DNA of 18,345 nucleotides from an uncultured Polaromonas sp. (GTDB taxonomy: Bacteria; Pseudomonadota; Gammaproteobacteria; Burkholderiales; Burkholderiaceae). The stretch covers positions 1 to 18,345 of the forward strand of contig CAMLDT010000051.1 of the NCBI GenBank assembly GCA_946479075.1, written 5' to 3'. Position numbers and translations under genes: made by a program. Of this stretch, positions 1 to 7,283 are shown piece by piece. The first letter of the stretch is position 1. Each line of letters begins with the position of its first letter. Below the pieces are notes generated by a model. That model saw only the letters and a program-made list of their open reading frames with translations. It had not been told where the DNA came from and did not search any database.

Positions 1-1518
1 GTGGCTGTCGCCGCCGGTGCCGACGGTGTCGGGCAGCAGCATGCGGTTGAGCCAGCTGTGGATGATGCCGTCGCCCGGGCGCAGCGGGATGCCGCCACGG
101 TCGCTCATGAACTCGGGCAACTCATGGTGCATCTTGACGTCCACCGGCTTGGGGTAGGCGGCGGTGTGGCAGAAGGATTGCATCACGAGATCGGCCGAGA
201 AGCCCAGGCAGGCCAGGTCTTTCAGTTCGTCGCGGGTCATGGGGCCTGTGGTGTCCTGTGAGCCCACCGAGGTCATCTTCGGCTCGCAGTAGGTGCCGGG
301 GCGCACGCCCTGGCCTTCAGGCAAACCGACGGCCCGGCCGACCATCTTCTGGGCCAGCGTGAAGCCGCGGCCGTTGTCTTCGGGGCTGACCGGCAGGCGG
401 AACTGCGTGGACAGCGGCAGGCCCAGCGCAAAACGCGCCTTGGCCGTCAGGCCGCGGCCGACGATCAGCGGAATGCGGCCGCCGGCACGCACTTCGTCAA
501 ACAACACCTCGCTCTTGAGCTTGAACTCGGCAATCACCTTGCCGTCTTTCAGCGCCTTGCCTTCGTAGGGGCGCAGCTCGATTTCGTCACCCATGGCCAT
601 CTGGCTCACATCAAGTTCGATCGGCAGCGCGCCCGAGTCTTCCATGGTGTTGTAGAAAATCGGCGCAATCTTGCCGCCCAGGCAGACACCGCCGAAACGC
701 TTGTTGGGCACATAGGGAATGTCTTCGCCGGTGAACCACAGCACCGAGTTGGTGGCCGACTTGCGGGAAGAACCGGTGCCCACCACGTCGCCCACATAGG
801 CCACCAGGTTGCCTTTGGCCCTGAGCTCCTCGATGAACTTCACCGGGCCGCGTTTGCCGTCTTCTTCCGGCGTCACGCCGGGGCGGGCGTTCTTGTGCAT
901 GGCCAGCGCGTGCAGCGGAATGTCGGGGCGGCTCCAGGCGTCAGGCGCGGGCGAGAGGTCATCGGTGTTGATCTCGCCGGCCACCTTGAACACGGTCAGC
1001 TTGATGGACTCAGGCACTTCCGGACGGCTGGTGAACCACTCGGCATCGGCCCAGCTTTGCAGCACGGCCTTGGCGTATTTGTTGCCCTTGCCGGCCTTTT
1101 CCTGAACGTCATGGAACTGGTCGAACATCAGCAAGGTGTTCTTCAGGCCGCTGGCAGCCTGCGTGGCGACACTTTCTTCGGCGTCGTCGAGCAGCTCGAT
1201 CATCGGGCTGATGTTGTAGCCGCCCAGCATGGTGCCCAGCAGTTGTGTGGCTTTTTCGCGCGAGATCAGCGCGCATTTTTCGGTGCCGTGCGCCACGGCA
1301 GCCAGGTAGCTGGCCTTGACCTTGGCGGCGGCATCCACGCCGGCCGGCACGCGGTGCGTGATCAGCTCGACCAGAAAACCTTCTTCGCCGGCGGGCGGGT
1401 TTTTCAGCAGCTCGATCACCTCGCCGGTTTGCTGGGCCGTCAGTGGCAGCGGCGGAATGCCCAGCGCAGCGCGTTCGGCAACGTGGGCACGGTATTTGGA
1501 AATGAACTCGGACATCAT
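1..1518 (-). CDS. acnB: Aconitate hydratase B, N-terminal 506 residues (runs off left edge)
   Basis: Bifunctional aconitase/2-methylisocitrate dehydratase, which interconverts citrate and isocitrate in the TCA cycle in the cytoplasm. The frame read from 1518 to base 1 is open throughout. The protein opens MMSEFISKYRAHVAER and carries the AcnB order of domains: an N-terminal HEAT-like helical domain (about 1-160), the swivel domain with GTGSSRKSATNSVLWFTGED and NKRFGGVCLGGKIAPIF, then the start of the catalytic part with RPGTYCEPKMTSVGSQDTTG, ending in GTGGDSH at the edge. Having the swivel domain ahead of the catalytic domains separates AcnB from AcnA. The family is about 860 residues, so the [4Fe-4S] cysteines near the C-terminus lie outside the window. 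An AGGAG about 10 bases before the ATG supports the start; a second ATG follows immediately. Last of four same-strand genes (mdh, lyase, secreted protein, acnB), 48 bases after the gene before it. Confidence 0.97.
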   Translation of the reverse strand, partial: MMSEFISKYRAHVAERAALGIPPLPLTAQQTGEVIELLKNPPAGEEGFLVELITHRVPAGVDAAAKVKASYLAAVAHGTEKCALISREKATQLLGTMLGGYNISPMIELLDDAEESVATQAASGLKNTLLMFDQFHDVQEKAGKGNKYAKAVLQSWADAEWFTSRPEVPESIKLTVFKVAGEINTDDLSPAPDAWSRPDIPLHALAMHKNARPGVTPEEDGKRGPVKFIEELRAKGNLVAYVGDVVGTGSSRKSATNSVLWFTGEDIPYVPNKRFGGVCLGGKIAPIFYNTMEDSGALPIELDVSQMAMGDEIELRPYEGKALKDGKVIAEFKLKSEVLFDEVRAGGRIPLIVGRGLTAKARFALGLPLSTQFRLPVSPEDNGRGFTLAQKMVGRAVGLPEGQGVRPGTYCEPKMTSVGSQDTTGPMTRDELKDLACLGFSADLVMQSFCHTAAYPKPVDVKMHHELPEFMSDRGGIPLRPGDGIIHSWLNRMLLPDTVGTGGDSH

Positions 1519-1566
1519 GGCTCTTTTTCTCCTGTACTCAAAAATGGGGTCTGTGGGCCGCGCGGC

Positions 1567-2187
1567 TCAGCGCGGCGCGGATGCTGCCGCGGCAGGCGGA
1601 GCAGAAGCCGTGCCAGCGCCGGCGGCGGCAGGCGGCAAGGCATCCAGAATGCTGGGGCGCGGATTGCGCTTGAGGTCTTCGGCAAAGGTGACCTGGGCGG
1701 GGCTCATGCATTCGTCGGCCAGGCGTTGTCCCAGCTTCTGGCTCATCAGCATGGACTTGTTGCCCAGTTGCAGCCACATGGCGCCGGCGCGCGCATCTTC
1801 AAGGCGGATGGCGCCGGTGCGGCTTTCCACCGGGTGCATGAGAAAGCGCATTTTTCCGGTGTGCACCAGGAACAAGCCAGGACGCTTGTTGCTGGGCGTG
1901 ATGGTCACAGACGCGCCAAGTTCACAGGGGATGTCGCCGACATACACACGTTTGGCAATCTCCAGGTCCTGCTCGGTCAGCTTGATGTTGGGATCGTCAT
2001 CGATGGGCGTGACTTCCTCGACCGCCTTGAGAGCTGCACGGCGGGCAGGCACCGGCTTTTTGGCGCCTGCCGGCTTGGCAGCAGGTTTGGCTGCAGCCTT
2101 GGCGGCGGGTTTGGGCGCCGGCGCCGTCTGGGCCAAAGCCAGAGCGGGGGCAAGCAGCATGAGGGCAGCGGTGAGGACAATTTTCAT
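1567..2187 (-). CDS. Secreted small protein with a possible MliC-like (lysozyme-inhibitor) domain
   Basis: A 206-residue exported protein. Residues 1-19 (MKIVLTAALMLLAPALALA) are a clear signal peptide, followed by an Ala/Pro/Lys-rich low-complexity linker (about 20-55), a folded core (about 60-170), and an Ala/Pro-rich tail. The core has only two cysteines, C88 and C160, suited to one disulfide. Between them lies a Gly-Lys turn (GKMRFL), SRTGAIRLED, and W138 followed by LQLGNKSML, in the spacing seen in MliC/PliC inhibitors of c-type lysozyme (paired Cys, S-x-G-A-(R/K), W-x-x-G). That match is from memory and is an inference; the protein is otherwise a conserved hypothetical. Start chosen at 2187 because AAGGAA lies six bases upstream and the signal peptide begins there; an in-frame ATG 48 bases earlier would add a charged extension. 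It sits between the lyase and acnB, probably in one transcript. Confidence 0.85.
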   Translation of the reverse strand: MKIVLTAALMLLAPALALAQTAPAPKPAAKAAAKPAAKPAGAKKPVPARRAALKAVEEVTPIDDDPNIKLTEQDLEIAKRVYVGDIPCELGASVTITPSNKRPGLFLVHTGKMRFLMHPVESRTGAIRLEDARAGAMWLQLGNKSMLMSQKLGQRLADECMSPAQVTFAEDLKRNPRPSILDALPPAAAGAGTASAPPAAAASAPR

Positions 2188-2231
2188 GGAGTTCCTTGGA
2201 AACAATGGACCGGACAGATCAAATTCATCCA

Positions 2232-3221
2232 TCAATGCGACGCGGCCGCGAAATAAGCCTGCGCCTCTGACGGCAACACACGGCCGGTCTGGTGCGCACG
2301 CGCCAGCACCTGCCAGAAGTAGCGGTAGCTGGCGCGATCATGCAATCGGCCTTCAAAACTGATGGGCGCCCAATCAGCGCGGGCGGCAGCAGCTATTATT
2401 TTTGTAGCATCCTCGATCTCGCGCTCATCCGGGGCAAAGGCCTCCAGAATGGGCCGGATCTGCGCCGGATGGATGCTCCACATGCGCGTGTAGCCCAGCT
2501 CGCTCGCGGCCTTCGCCGCCGCAGCCTTCATCGCCGCCGTGTCGCTGAACTCGGTGACCACACAGTGCGAGGGAACCTTGCCCCAGGCATGGCACGCCGA
2601 AGCGATGTCCAGCTTGGCGCGCAGCACCAGCGGATGCGTGAACTGGCCCTGGCTGCTCATGCCGTGGGCCGGAATGGCGCCCCCATGGCTGGAGACAAAA
2701 TCCATCAGGCCGAAACTGAGCGACTGCACACGCGGATGCGCGGCAATCTCGAAAGCGCGATGCACGGCGGCAGGCGACTCCAGCAAGACCTGCAGCGGCA
2801 AGGCTGGCGCACCCGCCGCATCCAGCGCGGCGGCAATGCGCTCGACCTGCTGCACCGACTCCACTTTGGGCACCATCAGGTGGCACAGCCGCTGGCCGGC
2901 CTGGCCGGCGATGGTGGCGATGTCGGCCTCAAAGGCCGGGTGGTCTTCAGGGTGCACCCGAACAGCCACGCGTGCCGCATCGGCAGCCTGCAAAGCCAGC
3001 GCCACCACCAGGTCGGCGTGGTCGGCCTCGCCACCCACCGGCGCGCCATCCTCGCAGTCCAGGGTCACGTCGAACACGCAGGTGCCGAACTCGTCGGTCA
3101 TCTCGGCCTGCAGTTGCAGGCTTTTGCGCATCCGGGCCTCGACACCGCTGTAATGGTCACAGACCGGCAAAAAACCGGCGGCCGCCTGGGCGCCAAGGAG
3201 GATGTCGCGAGGATGGGTCAT
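2232..3221 (-). CDS. CitE-like HpcH/HpaI aldolase family CoA-ester lyase
   Basis: A 329-residue TIM-barrel lyase of the CitE / malyl-CoA lyase / citramalyl-CoA lyase group, which cleaves a hydroxyacyl-CoA to acetyl-CoA (or propionyl-CoA) and a 2-oxoacid with a divalent metal. Visible motifs are DCEDGAP (55-61), VRVHPED (88-93), MVPKVES (116-122), the metal-binding Glu of LLESPAA (146-152), SFGLMDF (169-175) and MWSIHPAQI (247-255). The last resembles malyl-CoA lyases more than classic CitE. No citD or citF lies nearby, so it is not part of a citrate lyase complex; the substrate cannot be fixed from sequence. Its place between mdh and acnB suggests a malyl-, citramalyl- or related CoA ester linked to the TCA cycle. 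The start at 3221 (MTHPRDILLG) fits the family; the frame is open to 3296 but that extension is unlike the family. Codons 272-284 appear to be repeat-derived (see findings). Confidence 0.9.
   Translation of the reverse strand: MTHPRDILLGAQAAAGFLPVCDHYSGVEARMRKSLQLQAEMTDEFGTCVFDVTLDCEDGAPVGGEADHADLVVALALQAADAARVAVRVHPEDHPAFEADIATIAGQAGQRLCHLMVPKVESVQQVERIAAALDAAGAPALPLQVLLESPAAVHRAFEIAAHPRVQSLSFGLMDFVSSHGGAIPAHGMSSQGQFTHPLVLRAKLDIASACHAWGKVPSHCVVTEFSDTAAMKAAAAKAASELGYTRMWSIHPAQIRPILEAFAPDEREIEDATKIIAAAARADWAPISFEGRLHDRASYRYFWQVLARAHQTGRVLPSEAQAYFAAASH
2368..2408 (-). repeat. Repeat-like segment inside the CoA-ester lyase coding sequence
   Basis: Read on the minus strand, this stretch carries GCTAC-AAAAATAATAGCTGCT followed by GCCCGCGCTGATTGGG, close to the form of the short intergenic repeat seen at 12927-12983 and 16190-16245 (GCTAT..AT.ATAGCTG..(A/T)GCGC...). 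It is read in frame as residues near A272 to W284 of the lyase and includes two consecutive ATA isoleucine codons, which are unusual in this GC-rich gene set. Whether it is a true copy or chance similarity is unresolved. Confidence 0.4.
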
Positions 3222-3279
3222 TGAAGAAATGCGATTTCTCGGGCCGTAGCGAGCGGCTCGCGGGCTAGGCGCGGGTGGC

Positions 3280-3318
3280 AGGCAACCGGAGTGCACTTAA
3301 GGTGCATGAGGATTGCCT
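3280..3318. other. Nested inverted repeat in the mdh-lyase gap
   Basis: The 139-base gap between mdh and the lyase holds a symmetrical nested inverted repeat. The outer arms AGGCAACC/GATTGCCT pair with one mismatch, and the inner arms TGCAC/GTGCA enclose a 5-base loop, with four to five unpaired bases between arms on each side. No T-run follows on either strand, so it is not an intrinsic terminator. It could be an mRNA processing or stability structure between two genes of one transcript. I see nothing else in this gap. Confidence 0.4.
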
Positions 3319-3360
3319 GACGGGTCCTGCAACAACGCCCCCGAGTCGCGCAGTAGGCCA

Positions 3361-4347
3361 TTACAGGAGGTGCTTGACGCCGTCCTGCTCGCCTTTGAGC
3401 TCATCCAGGGTCTTGTTGATGCGTTCCTGGCTGAAAGCGTCGATCTCCAGGCCTTCGACCAGTTTGTATTCGCCGTTTTCGCAGGTGACGGGGAAACCGA
3501 ACATGATGTCCTTGGGGATGCCGTACTGGCCATCCGACGGGATGCCCATGGTGACCCACTTACCGTTGGTGCCCAGGGCCCAGTCGCGCATGTGGTCGAT
3601 GGCCGCGTTGGCAGCCGAAGCCGCCGAGGAGGAACCACGCGCTTCGATGATGGCCGCACCGCGCTTGCCGACGGTCGGCAGGAAGGTGTTGGCGTTCCAT
3701 TCCTGGTCGTTGATCATCTTGGCCACGCTTTCGCCATTGATGGTGGCGAAGCGGTAGTCGGCATACATCGTGGGCGAATGGTTGCCCCACACGGTGAGTT
3801 TTTCGATGTCGGCCACCGCCTTGCCGGTCTTGGCGGCGAGCTGGCTGGCGGCGCGGTTGTGGTCCAGGCGCAGCATCGCGGTGAAGTTCTTGCGTGGCAG
3901 GTCCGGTGCGCTTTTCATCGCGATGTAGGCATTGGTATTGGCGGGGTTGCCGACCACCAGCACCTTGACGTTGCGGCTGGCGACGGCGTTGAGCGCCTTG
4001 CCCTGGGCGGTAAAGATGGCGCCGTTGACGGCCAGCAGTTCGGCCCGCTCCATGCCGGGGCCGCGCGGACGCGAACCGACGAGCAGGGCGTAGTCGGCAT
4101 CCTTGAAGGCCTTCATCGGATCGTCATACGCCTGCATGCCCACCAGCAGCGGGAAGGCGCAGTCGTCGAGTTCCATCATCACGCCCTTGAGCGCCTTTTG
4201 CGGACCCTCGACCGGGACTTCCAGCAGTTGCAGGATCACGGGCTGATCCTTGCCCAGCATTTCGCCGGAGGCAATACGAAACAGCAGCGCATAGCCAATC
4301 TGGCCGGCGGCCCCTGTAACGGCAACGCGGACGGGTTTTTTGCTCAT
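3361..4347 (-). CDS. mdh: Malate dehydrogenase (NAD-dependent)
   Basis: Oxidises malate to oxaloacetate with NAD+ in the TCA cycle; cytoplasmic. The 328 residues match the usual length of the betaproteobacterial MDH type. The Rossmann glycine motif TGAAGQIG is at 11-18, with E43 of LLEVP at the position that selects NAD. Substrate-loop arginines are in [11 protein letters not shown] (91-101), GNPANTNAY at 133-141, and the catalytic Asp/His pair is D162 (LDHNR) and H190 (WGNHSP). Start at 4347 ([10 protein letters not shown]) because a GGAG lies eight bases upstream and the glycine motif is at the normal distance; an in-frame ATG at 4428 would add an unsupported extension. First gene of the minus-strand group mdh - lyase - secreted protein - acnB, with a sigma-70 promoter and probable GntR operator upstream and a leader of about 130 bases. 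Confidence 0.98.
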   Translation of the reverse strand: MSKKPVRVAVTGAAGQIGYALLFRIASGEMLGKDQPVILQLLEVPVEGPQKALKGVMMELDDCAFPLLVGMQAYDDPMKAFKDADYALLVGSRPRGPGMERAELLAVNGAIFTAQGKALNAVASRNVKVLVVGNPANTNAYIAMKSAPDLPRKNFTAMLRLDHNRAASQLAAKTGKAVADIEKLTVWGNHSPTMYADYRFATINGESVAKMINDQEWNANTFLPTVGKRGAAIIEARGSSSAASAANAAIDHMRDWALGTNGKWVTMGIPSDGQYGIPKDIMFGFPVTCENGEYKLVEGLEIDAFSQERINKTLDELKGEQDGVKHLL

Positions 4348-4486
4348 GGTGGGAACTCCAGGAAGGTTGTGAATCGTTGGATGAGATCGGTGAGGTCTGT
4401 TGCGCCGCTGAAAGCCCCGGAACAGCATGTGAACTGCCTGTGAATTACGTCACAAAGGGACCGGCGTTGCGTCGGCTCAGCCAAAG

Positions 4487-4516
4487 ATTTTACGCTGGAA
4501 AACCCGCTGGCGTCAA
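4487..4516 (-). promoter_or_regulatory. Sigma-70 promoter of the mdh transcript
   Basis: Read on the minus strand, TTGACG (4516-4511) is followed after 18 bases by TAAAAT (4492-4487), both close to consensus. Transcription would start near 4480, giving mdh a leader of about 130 bases. The palindrome at 4528-4539 sits just upstream of the -35 box, centred near -54. Confidence 0.75.
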
Positions 4517-4524
4517 TTTGTCTT

Positions 4525-4542
4525 ATGTCTTATATAAGATAT
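4525..4542. promoter_or_regulatory. Palindromic operator, probable GntR-family binding site
   Basis: Bases 4528-4539 are the perfect 12-bp palindrome TCTTATATAAGA. With flanks the near-perfect 18-mer ATGTCTTATATAAGATAT covers 4525-4542, one mismatched pair. A second copy of the half-site, TCTTATG, starts at 4521. It lies in the divergent mdh/gntR gap and touches the first possible gntR start codon, the expected place for an autoregulatory HutC/GntR operator. I found no second full copy in the window. Confidence 0.65.
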
Positions 4543-5341
4543 GATTACACCTGCCCACCCACCTACACCCATGGCCGCCCTCCCCTCTTTGCCCGCTGAC
4601 GATTTTGCAGTTGCCACCCCGGCCTTCAGTCCGCTGTACCAGCAGATCAAGGGTCTGATTTTGCAGAGCCTGCAATCCGGCGAATGGAAGCCCGGCGAAG
4701 CCATTCCCTCGGAGATGGATCTGGCCGCGCGTTACCGCGTGAGCCAGGGCACCGTGCGCAAGGCGATTGATGAACTGGCGGCCGACAACCTGGTGGTGCG
4801 CCGCCAGGGCAAGGGCACGTTTGTCGCGACCCATGCGGAGCAGCATGTGCAGTTCCGCTTTCTCAAGCTGGTGCCCGACAGCGGCACGCCGGGCAGTGAA
4901 GGCCCGGCCCAGCGCGACATCATCGATTGCCGGCGCGTGCGTGCCAGCGCCGAGATCGCGCGCACCCTGGCGCTGCGCACCGGCGACGCCGTGCTGCATG
5001 CGCGGCGCGTGCTGAGCTTTGCCGGCACCCCGACCATCCTCGAAGACATCTGGCTGCCCGCCGCCCCCTTCAAGGGCCTGACGGCTGAACGCCTGGCCGA
5101 CCACCACGGGCCGATGTACGCACTGTTTGAAACCGAATTCAACGTGCGCATGGTTCGCGCTGACGAGAAAATACGTGCCGAGCCCGCGTCGGACGGTCGT
5201 GAACTGCTCCTGAAAGTAGAGCAAGGCACACCCCTGCTGAGTGTCGAGCGGATTGCCTACACCTACAACGACGTGCCCATGGAACTGCGCCGCGGCTACT
5301 ACCGCACCGACACGCACCACTACCACAACACGCTGAGCTGA
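4541..5341 (+). CDS. GntR/HutC-family transcriptional regulator (UTRA ligand domain)
   Basis: A 266-residue DNA-binding regulator. The N-terminal winged helix (about 28-96) has the GntR signature: LYQQIKGLILQSLQSGEW, then PSEMDLAARYRVSQGTVRKA, then RRQGKGTFV. Residues about 110-260 form a UTRA effector-binding domain of the HutC type (ARRVLSFAGTPTILEDIWLP, then LLSVERIAYTYNDVPMELRR). It diverges from mdh, and the palindrome at 4528-4539 lies between them, so the likely target is the mdh-lyase-acnB transcript and itself, with a TCA-related small acid as effector (inference). The start is uncertain: neither ATG 4541 nor ATG 4571 (MAALPSLP) has a Shine-Dalgarno sequence. If 4541 is used, the mRNA may be leaderless with the operator over the promoter; if 4571, the operator lies just before a short leader. 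Confidence 0.92.
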   Translation: MITPAHPPTPMAALPSLPADDFAVATPAFSPLYQQIKGLILQSLQSGEWKPGEAIPSEMDLAARYRVSQGTVRKAIDELAADNLVVRRQGKGTFVATHAEQHVQFRFLKLVPDSGTPGSEGPAQRDIIDCRRVRASAEIARTLALRTGDAVLHARRVLSFAGTPTILEDIWLPAAPFKGLTAERLADHHGPMYALFETEFNVRMVRADEKIRAEPASDGRELLLKVEQGTPLLSVERIAYTYNDVPMELRRGYYRTDTHHYHNTLS

Positions 5342-5350
5342 GGGACGTCC

Positions 5351-5530
5351 GTGGCGAGCTTCAAGGGCAACAAGGCCAGCCTGCCCTGCAAACCCTGCGC
5401 CGCCTGTGGGCGCGACATGGTGTGGCGCAAGCGCTGGGCAAAAACCTGGGAGGCCGTCAAATATTGCTCGGAGGCATGCCGCTCCGGCACATACAACGCC
5501 GCGAAACCGGCGCCGCCACAGCCACGCTGA
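5351..5530 (+). CDS. DUF2256 small zinc-ribbon-like protein
   Basis: A 59-residue ORF with a GTG start, nine bases after the gntR stop and preceded by AGGGA at good spacing. It has the DUF2256 pattern: a basic N-terminus (FKGNKASLP), CKPCAACGRDMVWRKRW (13-29), then W33 and VKYCSEACR (36-44). Cysteines C13, C16, C19, C39 and C43 could bind one zinc ion. The molecular role is unknown. From memory, DUF2256 genes often lie beside iron-sulfur cryptochrome/photolyase genes, and here the next gene is exactly that, so a partner or accessory role is plausible. It ends 62 bases before the photolyase start. Confidence 0.88.
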   Translation: MASFKGNKASLPCKPCAACGRDMVWRKRWAKTWEAVKYCSEACRSGTYNAAKPAPPQPR

Positions 5531-5592
5531 AGACCGCATGCGGGACGCGGCCAAGAACGGCCAGCTGCAATACTCATCGGTCAAAAATTAGA

Positions 5593-7170
5593 ATGACGGG
5601 TATGCAGTCCAGACCATGCCGTCACATCGTGTTGATCCTCGGCGACCAGCTCGATGAAGCTTCTGCCGCCTTTGAGGGCTTCGATCCTGAACGGGACGTG
5701 GTGGTGATGATCGAAGCCCACGAGGAATCCACCCACGTCTGGTCGCACAAGGCCCGCACCGTGCTGTTTCTTGCAGCCATGCGCCATTTCGCGCAGGCCC
5801 TGGCACAACGCGGCTGGCCGCTTGGTTACCGGGCACTGGGAGCCGAGGGGGACGCCACGCTGGCCGACGGTCTGCGCGCAGCCATTGCGCAGTATCGTCC
5901 CCAGAAAGTCATTGGCGTGGAACCGGGTGACCTGCGGGTGCGCCGGAGCCTCGATGCGGCGCTTGAAACCCTGGAAAGCCAGCCCGGCTCCCCGGTCCGG
6001 CAGATCGAATGGCGCGAGGACCGGCATTTTCTCTGCAGCGCCGCGCGTTTTCGCCATTGGGCCGGGCAGTCCCCCAGCCTGCGCATGGAATTTTTCTACC
6101 GAACCATGCGCCGGCAGTACAAGGTGCTGATGAAGAACGGCCAGCCCGAAGGCGGCCAGTGGAACTACGACGCCGAGAACCGCAAGGGTTTTGGCCGCGC
6201 CGGGCCACAAAACGTGCCCCGGCTCCCGATGTTTGCGCAGGACGACATCACCCGCGAGGTGATCGCGCTGGTGGAGCGGCAGTTTGCCGGCCATCCCGGC
6301 GATTTGCATCGCTTCAACTGGCCGGTCACCCGCGCGCAAGCGCTGGCGGCGCTGGACGATTTTATGGAACACCGCCTGCCGAACTTCGGTACCCACCAGG
6401 ACGCGATGTGGACCCATCTCGACTTCGGCTGGCATGCGCTGCTGTCCAGCTCACTGAACCTCAAGCTGCTGCATCCGCTGGAGGTGATCCATGCGGCCGA
6501 ACGCGCCTGGCGCGAGCGCGGCCTGGACCTGGCCAGCGTCGAGGGCTTCATCCGCCAGGTGCTGGGTTGGCGGGAATTCATGCGGGGCGTGTATTTCCTG
6601 GACATGCCAGGCCTCAAGACAGACAACCACTTCAATCATCACCAGCCCTTGCCCGCCTGGTACTGGACCGGCGAAACACGTATGAACTGCATGCGCCAGT
6701 GCATCAGCCAGACACTGAGCAACGGCTACTCGCACCACATCCAGCGGCTGATGGTCACCGGCATGTTCGGCATCACCGCCCAGATCCAGCCGCAGCAACT
6801 GTGCGACTGGTACCTCGCGGTGTATGTGGATGCCGTCGAATGGGTGGAATTGCCCAACACCGCAGGCATGGCGCTGTTTGCCAACGGCGGGCGCTTCACC
6901 TCCAAGCCTTATGTGGCCAGTGGCGCCTATATCAAACGCATGAGCAACTATTGCAGCGGCTGCAGTTACGAGCCGGAAACACGGTCCGGGCCGCGGGCTT
7001 GCCCCATGACCACCTTGTACTGGAATTTTCTGGACTGCCATGAACCGGCCTTTGCCAGCAACCCGCGCACCGCGCTGATGGTCAAAAACCTGCAACGCAT
7101 GAGTCCCGAGGACAGGCTTGCCGTCAAGGCCCAGGCTGCGCAAATGCTGGCCGACCTGAACCAGCTGTAA
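5593..7170 (+). CDS. Iron-sulfur bacterial cryptochrome / (6-4) photolyase (FeS-BCP, PhrB-like)
   Basis: A 525-residue flavoprotein of the FeS-BCP/CryPro group, whose characterised members repair (6-4) photoproducts in light. The N-terminal domain (HIVLILGDQLDEASAAF, about 11-140) is the photolyase-related alpha/beta antenna domain; the C-terminal half is the FAD-binding helical domain. Four cysteines, C366, C454, C457 and C470, have the same spacing (88, 3, 13) as the [4Fe-4S] ligands I recall for Agrobacterium PhrB, and the paired H381-H382 in GYSHHIQRLM match its active-site histidines. Other family motifs are WREFMRGVYF (326-335) and NGGRFTSKPYVASGAYIKRM (431-450). Start taken as 5593 (MTGMQSRPCR). 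ATG 5602 is equally possible: a TAGAAT box at 5589-5594 would start RNA near 5601-5602. No clear Shine-Dalgarno precedes either. Probably a two-gene unit with the DUF2256 gene. Confidence 0.95.
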   Translation: MTGMQSRPCRHIVLILGDQLDEASAAFEGFDPERDVVVMIEAHEESTHVWSHKARTVLFLAAMRHFAQALAQRGWPLGYRALGAEGDATLADGLRAAIAQYRPQKVIGVEPGDLRVRRSLDAALETLESQPGSPVRQIEWREDRHFLCSAARFRHWAGQSPSLRMEFFYRTMRRQYKVLMKNGQPEGGQWNYDAENRKGFGRAGPQNVPRLPMFAQDDITREVIALVERQFAGHPGDLHRFNWPVTRAQALAALDDFMEHRLPNFGTHQDAMWTHLDFGWHALLSSSLNLKLLHPLEVIHAAERAWRERGLDLASVEGFIRQVLGWREFMRGVYFLDMPGLKTDNHFNHHQPLPAWYWTGETRMNCMRQCISQTLSNGYSHHIQRLMVTGMFGITAQIQPQQLCDWYLAVYVDAVEWVELPNTAGMALFANGGRFTSKPYVASGAYIKRMSNYCSGCSYEPETRSGPRACPMTTLYWNFLDCHEPAFASNPRTALMVKNLQRMSPEDRLAVKAQAAQMLADLNQL

Positions 7171-7283
7171 ACATCGTGTCAGCTTCGTACTTCATTGCAC
7201 CGCAACAGCCCATATTGAACAGTGAAAGCCGGTTTTTTCCGACAAAATGTTCCGGGCATCCGGTGCAGCCGCCGGGATCGATG

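Noticed and set aside
895..2362. Plus-strand frames of 350-450 codons opposite acnB and the secreted protein
   Set aside because: acnB and the signal-peptide protein are clearly coded on the minus strand; the plus frames lack motifs and cross both genes.
5538..5591. 17-codon ORF between the DUF2256 gene and the photolyase
   Set aside because: No ribosome-binding site, no notable codons, ends just before the photolyase start. Too short to support as a gene.
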